Positions 33,105 to 40,861 are shown, numbered from the stretch's first letter. The stretch is 50,239 bases of DNA from Methyloradius sp035460505 (GCA_035460505.1 DATHWP010000134.1:1-50239), one strand, 5' to 3'. The notes: generated by a model from the sequence alone, not told the origin. A program made the numbers and translations.

Positions 33105-33560
33105 ATGTGTGGAGGCGCTAAATACGTAGATCCAACCAAAAAGGAGTGGAAAATATATTTTCCCTACGAGAAGGCAGCTATGCCGGTTGATCGTGGCGAT
33201 GGCCAGGTTGAATGGGTAAGGTGGGGTAAACGTAGCGAAGAAAACCTGCCAGGCTTCCTAAACGGTGGCTGGGCTAGGCAGAAAACGATTGAAAGCGGGT
33301 GGTGGGATAAATACCAACCTGAGTTCGTCTCACTGGCCGTGCAAGCCTTTATGGAAAAAGAGGGCAACCCAACCACAGATCCAGAACATCCCAATCGAAA
33401 ACCAACGCGTAAGTCCCATTGGTTTGATATCGAGCCTGGTAAAGCAATCGAAGCCTTGATTGCTCATGTTGAAGGGGATAAACGTCTATATGTCGTCACT
33501 GTGCCCACTCCTGCAGAATATGCCTGGCTTGAACATGATCGCTGGCCGAAAATTGTTTAA
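33105..33560 (+). CDS. Compact SRAP-like (HMCES/YedK) protein
   Basis: A 151-aa protein starting MCGG. Cys2 would be the catalytic N-terminal residue after Met removal, as in SRAP proteins that crosslink to abasic sites in single-stranded DNA. NGGWARQKTI (about 53-62) resembles the NARAET box, and LEHDRWPKIV (about 142-151) resembles the terminal HxRMPVIL box with His144. At 151 aa it is shorter than YedK (about 220), and the usual GFYEW box is not clear (SHWFDIE may stand in). Its divergent position beside umuDC fits a DNA-damage role. Confidence 0.65.
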   Translation: MCGGAKYVDPTKKEWKIYFPYEKAAMPVDRGDGQVEWVRWGKRSEENLPGFLNGGWARQKTIESGWWDKYQPEFVSLAVQAFMEKEGNPTTDPEHPNRKPTRKSHWFDIEPGKAIEALIAHVEGDKRLYVVTVPTPAEYAWLEHDRWPKIV

Positions 33561-33578
33561 TTATTAAAGACTGACGAA

Positions 33579-34130
33579 ATGAAACTAGATAATAAGATCA
33601 CCCCTAAAATAAAAATATCAAAGTTAGATGCTGCTAGAAGGCAGGTTGAGACTGTTATTAGGCTCTATTTCCATAATGGAGATCCCGTATCAATCCACAC
33701 ATTAACTGCAGCCGCATATAACATCCTTCGAGATCTAAACAAAAGCCGTGGTGGTTCGCCAATGATTCTTAAAGAAGGGATCTTTGAGCAACTCAAGCCT
33801 GAGTATCATAAAGAAATACTAGGTAAGATAAATGAAGCGGAAAACTTTTTTAAACATGCAGATAAAGATCCAGACGCCTCACTTGATTTTTCACCAGGCC
33901 AATCTGAACTATTAATTTTCGAAGCATGCGAAAAATATTTTCAATTAACAGGTGAGCAGGTTGCCCTTTTTCAGATTTACAGGGGTTGGTATTTGGCTAA
34001 TAACGTTGAGCTATTTAAATTTGAGGATGACATGAAAAACACTATTGCGGAAAATGCATTGCTAGCTGCAGAAATGAGTCGGTTAGAATACTTCAATCAT
34101 TGCCTAACTCTCGTAATGCAAGCTTGGTGA
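33579..34130 (+). CDS. Hypothetical cargo protein with KLDAARRQVETVIRL motif
   Basis: A 183-aa helical protein. KLDAARRQVETVIRLYFHNGDPVSIHTLTAAAY at the N-terminus is recalled from uncharacterised proteins scattered in Proteobacteria, often as lone genes. HADKDPDASLDFSP (about residues 92-105) is a second recurring segment. It could be a defence or stress protein, but I know of no function. It starts 18 nt after the SRAP-like gene. Confidence 0.6.
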   Translation: MKLDNKITPKIKISKLDAARRQVETVIRLYFHNGDPVSIHTLTAAAYNILRDLNKSRGGSPMILKEGIFEQLKPEYHKEILGKINEAENFFKHADKDPDASLDFSPGQSELLIFEACEKYFQLTGEQVALFQIYRGWYLANNVELFKFEDDMKNTIAENALLAAEMSRLEYFNHCLTLVMQAW

Positions 34131-34135
34131 ATATA

Positions 34136-34663
34136 ATGTCAATTGATCAACAGATTCAAATCTGGAATGCTGCAGGAACCTGGTTGGCCGCAATTGGTAC
34201 TCTTGCAGCAGTTATTTTTGCGTTGTACACATCCAAAAAGGCCGTGAATCAGGACTTAGATATTCGTATAGGTATCCGATCAATTGTAGGTGGCTTTGAA
34301 TCAAGTGATGCTGAGTTTGTTTCTTTTCAGGTCACAAATAAAGGCCTCAATACTGTAACGATAAATAATTTAGGGTGGAAAGCCGGCCGTGGCAAAAAGA
34401 AATTATTGTGCATTCAAATGATAGACAGGCAACTTGCGAACTCAATTCCTAAAGAACTGGCGCATGGTCAAACCGCCTCATTCATGTTCTCGTTAACTGA
34501 GGGTGAAAATTGGCTGCTTACCAGCTCAAAGTCCTTTATTGATGAAACAGGTGATAAAGAATTGAAATCTTTAAGGGGTATAGTCTCGACGACGCTACAA
34601 CAATTTTACCAGCCGCCTGAAGCGGCATTGATCAAGCGTTTAAAGGCTGCTTATAAACCCTAA
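34136..34663 (+). CDS. Membrane-anchored hypothetical cargo protein
   Basis: A 175-aa protein with one membrane helix near the N-terminus (about residues 11-31, WNAAGTWLAAIGTLAAVIFAL) and a soluble, strand-rich remainder. The start at 34136 has GGTGA upstream. It is the last gene before attR, the usual place of lysogenic conversion genes, and may be coupled to the gene before it (5-nt gap). Confidence 0.55.
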   Translation: MSIDQQIQIWNAAGTWLAAIGTLAAVIFALYTSKKAVNQDLDIRIGIRSIVGGFESSDAEFVSFQVTNKGLNTVTINNLGWKAGRGKKKLLCIQMIDRQLANSIPKELAHGQTASFMFSLTEGENWLLTSSKSFIDETGDKELKSLRGIVSTTLQQFYQPPEAALIKRLKAAYKP

Positions 34664-34670
34664 ACTTTTT

Positions 34671-34728
34671 TCCGCAAAAGCTCTATAACCCGCATGGTTG
34701 CTAGCCGTAATTTATTATTTTTGCGGAA
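34671..34728. repeat. TTCCGCAA repeats, candidate arm-type sites (right)
   Basis: TTCCGCAA at 34671-34678 and its inverted form TTGCGGAA at 34721-34728 lie 44-100 bp before the att core and match the three copies next to attL. Confidence 0.6.
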
Positions 34729-34771
34729 CGGTATTTGAATTAAGTAATTGAAACTGCTTGAAATCACGCCA

Positions 34772-34818
34772 GACTGTTAATCCGTGTGTCCCTGGTTCGA
34801 GCCCAGGTCGAGGAGCCA
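34772..34818. other. attR of the prophage / attL of the second element
   Basis: 47 bp identical to 95-141. It ends the prophage, and the second integrase begins 20 bp further, so one site serves as right end of one element and left end of the next. Confidence 0.9.
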
Positions 34819-34824
34819 GATACG

Positions 34825-34855
34825 AGAAGGCTAGCGCTTAGGCGCTGGCCTTCTT
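34825..34855. terminator. Hairpin terminator at the end of the second integrase
   Basis: AGAAGGC (34825-34831) pairs with GCCTTCT (34848-34854), with an inner AGCGC/GCGCT stem. It spans the integrase stop and would terminate readthrough in both directions. Confidence 0.65.
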
Positions 34856-35911
34856 CATTTTCTGAACGTGACTAAAACGTGACAATTCCACCACGTTAGA
34901 GCCATCCTTACCTTGCTCAATTCTGGAAGCAGCAAACGCCAGATTCTCAGTTGCAAACTTTGCGTAACGATCCACCATCGACCTGGTTTTCCAGCCACCT
35001 AAATCCTTGAGTTCATCACAACTAGTGCCTGCCTGACGATGCCAGGAAGCCCAAGTATGACGAAGATCATGGAAGCGAAAGTCCTCTAGCCCCGCATCAT
35101 CTAGTGCTTTGTACCAAGCCGTATTGCAATTGCTGCGGCGTATGGGTTGGCCTAGATACGTAAAACAAGCTTTAGGATGCTTTCCGAGCTGTTCTTCAAG
35201 TACGGTGATTGCATCGTTATTTAGCGGTACGCCTCTCGGCGTTCCATTCTTGGTCTGGTTTAACCAGGCAGTACGACGTGACAAATCCACCCGATTCCAT
35301 TCCAAGTTAGTAATCTCACTTGCTCGGCATCCCGTTGATAATGCAAATCTCACTAAAGCTGCCAGGTGAGGAGGGCAGATTGAAATTAATCGGTCTGCTT
35401 CTTCTTTGGTCAGCCAGCGATCTCGTTCAACTTCGCCAGGCAATAATCGGATTTTAGGGATGCTATCTAGCCATTGCCATTCGTCCCTTGCGGTCTTCAG
35501 CAAGTTGCGGATGAGTGCCAGATAGCGATTTACCGTAGCAGGTTTGTTGCCTTTCTTAATCAATCCCTGGGCGATTCCCCAAACCACGTCCCCGTTGATC
35601 TGGTTCAGTGTGAGTGATCTCAGGTAAGGATCAAGGTTCTGACAAATACGCCTAACATCGGTAAAGCTCTTTAAACCCGATTTAATCGTGAGGTACCGTA
35701 CAACAGCTTCCTGCCAAGTGCGCTGAGGCTTAATCCCGAAATGTAATTCCCTGTAGGCATCTAGCTTTAATTTCGCTAGGTAGGCCTCAGCCTCATCTCT
35801 GGCTTCAGTCCCAGCACTTTCTCGTATTCTCTTACCGTTTGGGAGCGTTGCATTAATCCACCAGTACCTAGAGTCAGGCCTTCGGTAGAGTCCTTCTTCG
35901 TTTCGAGCCAT
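34838..35911 (-). CDS. int: Tyrosine recombinase of the second element
   Basis: A 357-aa phage-type integrase. The catalytic residues are visible: Arg in STGCRASEITN (about residue 195), HDLRH (His281, Arg284), Trp307 of GGW in the second-His position, and Tyr316 in DRYAKF. The protein is unlike the prophage integrase although both use the same tRNA 3' end. The start has a strong AAAGGAACACTT ribosome site inside the excisionase-like gene, giving a 136-nt overlap. The last codons contain AACGTGAC repeats that may be arm-type sites. Confidence 0.93.
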   Translation of the reverse strand: MARNEEGLYRRPDSRYWWINATLPNGKRIRESAGTEARDEAEAYLAKLKLDAYRELHFGIKPQRTWQEAVVRYLTIKSGLKSFTDVRRICQNLDPYLRSLTLNQINGDVVWGIAQGLIKKGNKPATVNRYLALIRNLLKTARDEWQWLDSIPKIRLLPGEVERDRWLTKEEADRLISICPPHLAALVRFALSTGCRASEITNLEWNRVDLSRRTAWLNQTKNGTPRGVPLNNDAITVLEEQLGKHPKACFTYLGQPIRRSNCNTAWYKALDDAGLEDFRFHDLRHTWASWHRQAGTSCDELKDLGGWKTRSMVDRYAKFATENLAFAASRIEQGKDGSNVVELSRFSHVQKMKKASA

Positions 35912-36156
35912 AAGTGTTCCTTTCCGGCTCGCCCTCGACGTTTATATTCTTCTAACCACTGATCCAAGTCAACCACGTCATATACCAGACGGCGACCAAA
36001 CTTCACCGCTGGAATATTGAGTTCAGTTAGGAGCGTCACACCTATGCCTAGGTAAGACGCGGCTTCTTCTTTGGACAGGCAACGAATATGCGGCAAGGGC
36101 AATCCGTTGTCCTGGTTATTCTCCGTCTGAGGCTTCACGATAAGCTCTAGCAGCAT
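35776..36156 (-). CDS. AlpA/excisionase-like MerR-type HTH protein
   Basis: A 126-aa protein. About residues 24-75 (SKEEAASYLGIGVTLLTEL, VKFGRRLVYDVVDLDQWLEEYKRR) match the winged-helix of AlpA/Xis proteins that bend att DNA and regulate integrase genes. The last 45 residues overlap the integrase start in another frame and look less conserved. No good ribosome site precedes 36156, and a GTG at 36138 is an alternative. It overlaps the replication gene by 41 nt. Confidence 0.75.
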   Translation of the reverse strand: MLLELIVKPQTENNQDNGLPLPHIRCLSKEEAASYLGIGVTLLTELNIPAVKFGRRLVYDVVDLDQWLEEYKRRGRAGKEHLWLETKKDSTEGLTLGTGGLMQRSQTVREYEKVLGLKPEMRLRPT

Positions 36157-37447
36157 CGGTCAGATTATCTTCATTGTCAGGGATATTATTCAGGCTATTA
36201 AACTGACGGGCTTTAATGGAGACTTTTTCGTTAATGAGTTCTTCAAAAGAAGTGTCCCAATCCATTGCACGATTATTGATGTAATGGGTTAGGGCTTTAA
36301 GGAATGGTTGCCTAGCATCTTCATAGTCACGGAAGCCATGCGCTGCCATCCAGGTAGTTAAAGCGCTGAATGCCCGATTCAATGAAATGCGGTCTTCTGG
36401 GGTTCTTTCGTTTGAGAATCGATTCTGTAACGCACCACCATTAGTTTCCCAATCGACAGAGGAGAGGGCAGCCCACATAGGATGAATAGGCCAGCGTGAA
36501 CGGGTGGCATCTTCAGGATTAGGTAAAGTGAGTTTTAGCCATTCTGTGGTGGCATAGCTCCATAGACCATTTAGATTGGCTAAGACCTCATGCAGTTTGA
36601 CTAAGCCTTTTTGCGTCAGCATTTGTCGCTTGAATTCAAACTCTAAACGCCAGATGGGTTCTCCTGGTTGCCAGCCCGCCTCTTGCCATAAGGGGATTAG
36701 ATAGCCTTTATTGCTTTTCATGATCTCTAGTATCTTGTTATAGAGCCTACCTGCCATGACCCCACCCAAACCGATAGCCCAGCCTGTAAATTGATTATCG
36801 ACCGCATAAGCATTGACTGAGGATGCATGAGTCACCCAGGCGGAGCGATTCCAAGCCTCCATATCTTGGTGCGACACAAAATCCACAAACATATCAATCC
36901 GACTGACACTCGCCGCACCATCAATCATGCCTAATTGCGATAGAACAGCGTTTAAAGCCTTTTCTGCATCTTCGGGTGTCTTATGGGTTAGATATTCACT
37001 AGACAGCTTCACATAGGCCATAGGAACGCTTTTGCCAGGGCGTGATAACTGAATGCGGAAGGCATTATCTTCAATAATGTAATTGAAGAACGAGGAGCCT
37101 TTATCTTTGACCTCAAAGAGATGATCGCCTATGACATATTGGGCTTTTGATTGCTCTGAGGACTGTTCAGACTGAGCGATAGCTTTTAGAGATTTAAGGA
37201 CTTCGTTAACTTCGGGATAGAGTTCACCCTGGTAAGACAGGTACAAACTATCAATTCCAAAACGTAATACCTTTACATCATAGGATTCATTATTGCTGTT
37301 ATTAATAGCTGTGTTACTAGGCACCGCTACCGCTTCGCGGTCTTCGTCCGCCTGGCATTCGCCAGTGCGGGCGATATACCTCGAAGCGGTTAGGTTTTGA
37401 GGTTCACTCTGATAGGTTTTACCGCTTGATGATTTCTTGGTTGTCAT
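36116..37447 (-). CDS. Replication-initiator-like protein of the element
   Basis: A 443-aa protein. The start at 37447 follows AAAAGGA; an upstream ATG (37519) has no site. The core shows FGIDSLYLSY, SVSRIDMFVDFV (about residue 185), GRLYNKILEI with a candidate Tyr (about 245), and PIWRLEFEFKRQ. This pattern is recalled from replication initiation factors (Rep_trans-like) of integrative elements and plasmids. It suggests the excised circle can replicate or be nicked at an origin. No origin was identified, and the family call is by memory. Confidence 0.65.
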   Translation of the reverse strand: MTTKKSSSGKTYQSEPQNLTASRYIARTGECQADEDREAVAVPSNTAINNSNNESYDVKVLRFGIDSLYLSYQGELYPEVNEVLKSLKAIAQSEQSSEQSKAQYVIGDHLFEVKDKGSSFFNYIIEDNAFRIQLSRPGKSVPMAYVKLSSEYLTHKTPEDAEKALNAVLSQLGMIDGAASVSRIDMFVDFVSHQDMEAWNRSAWVTHASSVNAYAVDNQFTGWAIGLGGVMAGRLYNKILEIMKSNKGYLIPLWQEAGWQPGEPIWRLEFEFKRQMLTQKGLVKLHEVLANLNGLWSYATTEWLKLTLPNPEDATRSRWPIHPMWAALSSVDWETNGGALQNRFSNERTPEDRISLNRAFSALTTWMAAHGFRDYEDARQPFLKALTHYINNRAMDWDTSFEELINEKVSIKARQFNSLNNIPDNEDNLTDAARAYREASDGE

Positions 37448-37548
37448 ATCCATTCCTTTTGGGATTACCAGCGTCCGAATTTGGTTACTGGAGTGGATAT
37501 GAACTGTATGGATCAACAAGCCTTACTACGATGCACTCAAAAACGATT

Positions 37549-38055
37549 TCAGTGCATTGACACCCCACCTGTTCTTTGATACCTGCGATAGCCTGCAAGT
37601 CTTTTTGTGACGTAATTGACATCTTCAATGCGATTTTGCCAGCGATCTAAGCCAGCTTTGTCACAAATATCTAAAATCTCTGAATGGGATATTTCATCAA
37701 GCCAACCAAGTGATTCGAGCATGGCAAATACAACATATAAGCCAGGGTAAGAGATTTTCCCAATGAGGCCAGGTGTTGAATTGTTATGTGACAACCGTCT
37801 TAGAAACTCTGCTTCACCATTTGCCTGAGCGCTTTGAAAACGGTCAACAAAGTAGGGATGGTATGACAAAAGCGAACGATCAATTTTTACAGCTTTGCGG
37901 AAGGCATCTTCGTCGCCAGCAATAGCTTTAGGAACAAGTGATGTCATTTTTTCACCATTGACCATTACTGATAAAAAATTATGAACACTTAAAAATACAT
38001 GCATTGTTAGGTTGGCAACCCTGAACTGAATGTCGCTTTGTTCTGATTCGGACAA
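37549..38055 (-). CDS. Hypothetical protein upstream of the replication gene
   Basis: A 168-aa helical protein with a Trp/Leu-rich C-terminal half (YVVFAMLESLGWLDEI). The longest frame starts with TTG (38055) without a ribosome site; ATG 38004 is an alternative. It lies between the cassette array and the replication gene and has no attC next to it, so it may belong to the element backbone. Family not recognised. Confidence 0.5.
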   Translation of the reverse strand: MSESEQSDIQFRVANLTMHVFLSVHNFLSVMVNGEKMTSLVPKAIAGDEDAFRKAVKIDRSLLSYHPYFVDRFQSAQANGEAEFLRRLSHNNSTPGLIGKISYPGLYVVFAMLESLGWLDEISHSEILDICDKAGLDRWQNRIEDVNYVTKRLAGYRRYQRTGGVSMH

Positions 38056-38073
38056 TGCTTGATATGCGGCGAT

Positions 38074-38457
38074 TTATTTTGCCTCCTCCTCGGGAGATGC
38101 ATCCCAATCCGGAAACAAACTATCAACTTCTTCGGGTTGTAATTCAAGCCAAGACTCCGCTTCTTCCTGAAAGGCTTCAAACTCTTGCTCTGGGCTCAGA
38201 TTTTTAAAGGAATCATTCCATTCTTGAAAGCCATCTTTCCCCATAAGATATAGATATAGGGAGACATCAATAAATTTCTGGTTGTTATAGTTCTCAACAC
38301 ATTTATGTAATTTCAGATTCTCTTTTACTGCTAACAACCGAGGTGGCCATTTTAACCAACCCCCGTTTTCAGATTTTAAGTCTATGAAGAAACCTAAGTA
38401 TTCAGGCGCTTTTTCTGACACCAATCTGACTACTTGTGGTTTGGGAAGGCGTAGCAT
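38074..38457 (-). CDS. Hypothetical protein directly downstream of the last attC
   Basis: A 127-aa protein with an acidic C-terminus. Its ATG follows the R' box of the last attC (GTTACAT) without a gap, as in an integron cassette, but no attC follows its stop. It may be a terminal cassette that lost its attC, or flanking DNA captured at the array end. No family is recognised. Confidence 0.5.
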   Translation of the reverse strand: MLRLPKPQVVRLVSEKAPEYLGFFIDLKSENGGWLKWPPRLLAVKENLKLHKCVENYNNQKFIDVSLYLYLMGKDGFQEWNDSFKNLSPEQEFEAFQEEAESWLELQPEEVDSLFPDWDASPEEEAK

Positions 38458-38515
38458 ATGTAACGTTTGAATTAAGGGGCGCCGTTAGGCGTCCCGCTTG
38501 AATGATGGGTTAGGC
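38458..38515 (-). repeat. attC site 1 (58 bp)
   Basis: Read on the minus strand: R'' GCCTAAC (38515-38509), L'' region CCATCATTCAAGCGGG, a central CGCC/GGCG hairpin, L' CCCCTTAATTCAAAC, and R' GTTACAT (38464-38458). R' differs from the array's usual GTTAGGC. It is the most downstream site of the array. Confidence 0.9.
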
Positions 38516-38776
38516 ATCGGGTGACGCCTCCATTGAAGCTTTAAAACTCAACCACTCTTGCCATGCCCGCTCGGGATCAATATCAGCATAACCTCGCGAC
38601 TCAACTACCGCGATATGAGCCGAGCGCGGCATGGCAATACAGGCAGCCTTATCTCGGGCTTCGATTACCTCTGCTTCGGTGAGTGAGGCCCCTTTTTGAT
38701 TCTCAAGGTTTAACAGGACCGCGACCAGTGCTGGAACTGGTGTAAGGATGAGGTCATCTGGTTCATCGGAGGGCAT
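38510..38776 (-). CDS. Cassette protein, hypothetical
   Basis: An 88-aa protein from ATG 38776 (GTG 38785 is an alternative). PSDEPDDLILTPVPALVAV and ESRGYADIDPERAWQEW are recalled from uncharacterised proteins often found in integron cassettes. Its TAA stop lies inside the R'' box of attC 1. It is flanked by attC sites on both sides, so it is a complete cassette. Confidence 0.7.
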   Translation of the reverse strand: MPSDEPDDLILTPVPALVAVLLNLENQKGASLTEAEVIEARDKAACIAMPRSAHIAVVESRGYADIDPERAWQEWLSFKASMEASPDA

Positions 38777-38793
38777 ATTAGTCACTTTTTGTA

Positions 38794-38853
38794 GCCTAAC
38801 GTTTGAATTAAGGGGCTGGCTTTAGCCAGTCCCGCTTGAATGATGGGTTAGGT
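38794..38853 (-). repeat. attC site 2 (60 bp)
   Basis: The arms match the other sites, with R'' ACCTAAC and R' GTTAGGC. The central hairpin is CTGGC-TTTA-GCCAG. Confidence 0.92.
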
Positions 38854-39300
38854 TTATTGACAATCTTCATTGTATGGACTCCGAATATCTTCGCAATTTA
38901 GTGCATAACGATTATTTTCAATTTCAAATACTACAAAGCTCGCTTGTAAATCGCTCCACTTACCATTTAAAGGTAAATCAAACTCGATAGTGGCTACAAT
39001 TTTTAAGTCATTTGGTTTGTAAAATCTAATAAGCCTATATGGATTGGGCTTGCCACCATTTGCACTATCCCAATCTGAAACTGAGAAATCAGTGACACCA
39101 GGATAATATTGCTCTGAGCGATAGTTTTTAATTTCGTACTTAATTCGTTCAGCTCCTGTAAGTTCTGGAGTTTGGTAAGCCATCGCATAACCTAATGCAT
39201 TAAACACGGCATCATAATGTTCAGTTGCAAGAACGTTTACCCAATGACGGGTAATTTCAAGTAATCCCGATTCTGTAAGGCTGTCGGCTTGAACTTCCAT
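38854..39300 (-). CDS. Cassette protein, hypothetical
   Basis: A 148-aa acidic protein without a signal sequence. The middle (KYEIKNYRSEQYYPGVTDFSV) and strand-rich C-terminus suggest a compact alpha/beta fold. The stop is directly beside attC 2 and the start lies 6 nt from attC 3. No family is recognised. Confidence 0.6.
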   Translation of the reverse strand: MEVQADSLTESGLLEITRHWVNVLATEHYDAVFNALGYAMAYQTPELTGAERIKYEIKNYRSEQYYPGVTDFSVSDWDSANGGKPNPYRLIRFYKPNDLKIVATIEFDLPLNGKWSDLQASFVVFEIENNRYALNCEDIRSPYNEDCQ

Positions 39301-39306
39301 TATTAA

Positions 39307-39364
39307 ACCTAACGTTTGAATTAAGGGGCGCCGTTAGGCGTCCCGCTTGAATGATGGGTTAGGC
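39307..39364 (-). repeat. attC site 3 (58 bp)
   Basis: R'' GCCTAAC, R' GTTAGGT and the central hairpin CGCC-GTTA-GGCG. Confidence 0.92.
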
Positions 39365-39691
39365 TTGAAACGATGTAATGAGAACATACATAAATTCCAA
39401 TGCAGGAAAAATTAGAACTGGTAGTAGAAATATAACAGTTCTCTGTTTTGCAGGTGAAATTGCGCCAAGAAAAACCGCAAGTACAAGTGTGCTAAGCCAA
39501 AAACAAAAGAAAATATTTGATAAATGTTGGTATGGCTCGGCTAGGTTTGTATCTCCAGTTGCCCCAGTTTTGTAATCAAAAAGTGAGCCAGCAATTTTTG
39601 AGTAGTGGTTTGCAACAGCAATAAGTAAAAATTGCAGAATACTCAGTACGAAAAATAAGGTTTTTGATAAATTTTCACTGAGTTTAAGCAT
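39359..39691 (-). CDS. Cassette membrane protein
   Basis: A 110-aa protein with about three hydrophobic helices (about residues 11-28, 58-78, 85-105). The TAA stop lies in the R'' box of attC 3, and the ATG lies 4 nt after attC 4. Family unknown. Confidence 0.65.
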   Translation of the reverse strand: MLKLSENLSKTLFFVLSILQFLLIAVANHYSKIAGSLFDYKTGATGDTNLAEPYQHLSNIFFCFWLSTLVLAVFLGAISPAKQRTVIFLLPVLIFPALEFMYVLITSFQA

Positions 39692-39695
39692 TGAA

Positions 39696-39755
39696 GCCTA
39701 ACGTTTGAATTAAGGGGCACGCTTTAGCGTGTCCCGCTTGAATGATGGGTTGGGC
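39696..39755 (-). repeat. attC site 4 (60 bp)
   Basis: R'' GCCCAAC, R' GTTAGGC and the central hairpin CACGC-TTTA-GCGTG. Confidence 0.92.
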
Positions 39756-39759
39756 AGCA

Positions 39760-40128
39760 TTATTTGATGCATGGCTCTGCAGCTATTGAGCATAGTTGAA
39801 TAATTGCTGCTACTGGTGTTACGTCATGTACCTTTTTGCAACCAACGTACCATACAAAAACATGCTGCCCTTTTTTAAGCTCCTCAGGCTCAACTGACCC
39901 GCCATATACAGTAAATAGCTCTGTTTCTTTTACAACCTTAATAGGTTTTGATTTTTGTTCTCTAAGTCTTATTTCATGGCCTGCAACTTTGGAAATGACA
40001 CCTTTCACCGAAGGCGGTGATGGATCAATTTCTCCTCCGTCAGGTACAGGTAAAACACATGAAGCCGCAATTGCTTGAGGCGTAAACAAAGCAGCAATTA
40101 ATACAGTCGGAATAACAAACTTAATCAT
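39760..40128 (-). CDS. Cassette secreted protein
   Basis: A 122-aa protein with a Sec signal peptide (MIKFVIPTVLIAALFTPQAIA, cleavage about residue 22) and four Cys in the mature part (about positions 23, 96, 112 and 119), so disulfides are likely. The strand pattern GVISKVAGHEIRL suggests an OB-like fold. It is predicted periplasmic. Function unknown. Confidence 0.65.
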   Translation of the reverse strand: MIKFVIPTVLIAALFTPQAIAASCVLPVPDGGEIDPSPPSVKGVISKVAGHEIRLREQKSKPIKVVKETELFTVYGGSVEPEELKKGQHVFVWYVGCKKVHDVTPVAAIIQLCSIAAEPCIK

Positions 40129-40136
40129 GGTTTGAT

Positions 40137-40196
40137 GCCCAACGTTTGAATTAAGGGGCGCGCTTTAGCGCGTCCCGCTTGAATGATGGGTTAGAG
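40137..40196 (-). repeat. attC site 5 (60 bp)
   Basis: R'' CTCTAAC, R' GTTGGGC and the central hairpin CGCGC-TTTA-GCGCG. Confidence 0.92.
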
Positions 40197-40484
40197 CTTA
40201 TCATTTGGTTGAACCGTAAAATAGTAACGTGGCTGAACACCAAAATTGGTTGGCAGTGAACTGCGGCCAACTATATCAACAGATATTTGACCATTCTTAT
40301 GTTTATGCCAATCAATATCAAAATGCATAATTAAGTTTTCAAAGTTGCGCTGAAAATGCATTTCGGATTCTTGCTTTACCAGCCAATAATCGTAGCCGTA
40401 ACTTTCTAGTTCTTTCCCAACCAACTCAGTAGCTAGCAGCGATTTTTTAAAATTCGCTCGCCTATTTAGATACTCTCGGATCAT
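40191..40484 (-). CDS. Cassette protein, hypothetical
   Basis: A 97-aa protein with a basic helical N-terminus and an aromatic strand-rich end (FGVQPRYYFTV). The TAA stop lies in the R'' box of attC 5. The start lies 3 nt from attC 6. Family unknown. Confidence 0.65.
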   Translation of the reverse strand: MIREYLNRRANFKKSLLATELVGKELESYGYDYWLVKQESEMHFQRNFENLIMHFDIDWHKHKNGQISVDIVGRSSLPTNFGVQPRYYFTVQPNDKL

Positions 40485-40487
40485 AAG

Positions 40488-40547
40488 CTCTAACGTTTGA
40501 ATTAAGGGGCGTGCTTTAGCACGTCCCGCTTGAATGATGGGTTAGGT
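40488..40547 (-). repeat. attC site 6 (60 bp)
   Basis: R'' ACCTAAC, R' GTTAGAG and the central hairpin CGTGC-TTTA-GCACG. Confidence 0.92.
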
Positions 40548-40850
40548 GTTTTTAAGACGAAGTGCATAATGAATTTTGCATAGTGTATTAACCCAACCAT
40601 TTGTAGTTTTTTCTTCGGCTTTGGCACCACAAACTTCGCATAGCTCTAAGCTTTTTTCTTTAATTTCTTCTAAGTAACCACCGAAGTTTTCGTTCCATGG
40701 TTTTATGTCAAAGTTCAAAGAGCCCCACTTCTGATAAACACTTGTAACTTGAATGCCACTAGGCAACTTATCATACACAGCATCAATTAGAGGTAACCAA
40801 CCGTCACCGCATGTTTTCTTTATCCAACTTTTGGACTCTTCTCGATTCAT
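40542..40850 (-). CDS. Cassette protein with terminal zinc-ribbon
   Basis: A 102-aa protein; ATG 40850 is preferred over TTG 40859. GDGWLPLIDAVYDKL, then CEVCGAKAEEK and GWVNTLCKIH near the end, form a known recurrent pattern with a Cys/His metal site, seen in many small uncharacterised bacterial proteins. The stop TAA lies in the R'' box of attC 6. The role is unknown; an immunity-type role is possible. Confidence 0.65.
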   Translation of the reverse strand: MNREESKSWIKKTCGDGWLPLIDAVYDKLPSGIQVTSVYQKWGSLNFDIKPWNENFGGYLEEIKEKSLELCEVCGAKAEEKTTNGWVNTLCKIHYALRLKNT

Positions 40851-40861
40851 ATTTTGCAAAC

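Larger units (their letters stand above)
95..34818. mobile_element. Complete-looking temperate siphophage prophage in tRNA-Asn
   Basis: The element is bounded by a 47-bp perfect direct repeat of the 3' end of tRNA-Asn (95-141 and 34772-34818). Its integrase abuts the left end. Inside are an immunity switch, replication genes, late control, packaging, head, tail and lysis modules in usual siphophage order, with accessory cargo at both ends. No obvious frameshift or stop was noticed in a structural gene, so it may be inducible. The terminase, portal and head-tail proteins are of lambda type, the capsid is HK97-like with a fused protease, and the early region is mosaic. Confidence 0.93.
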
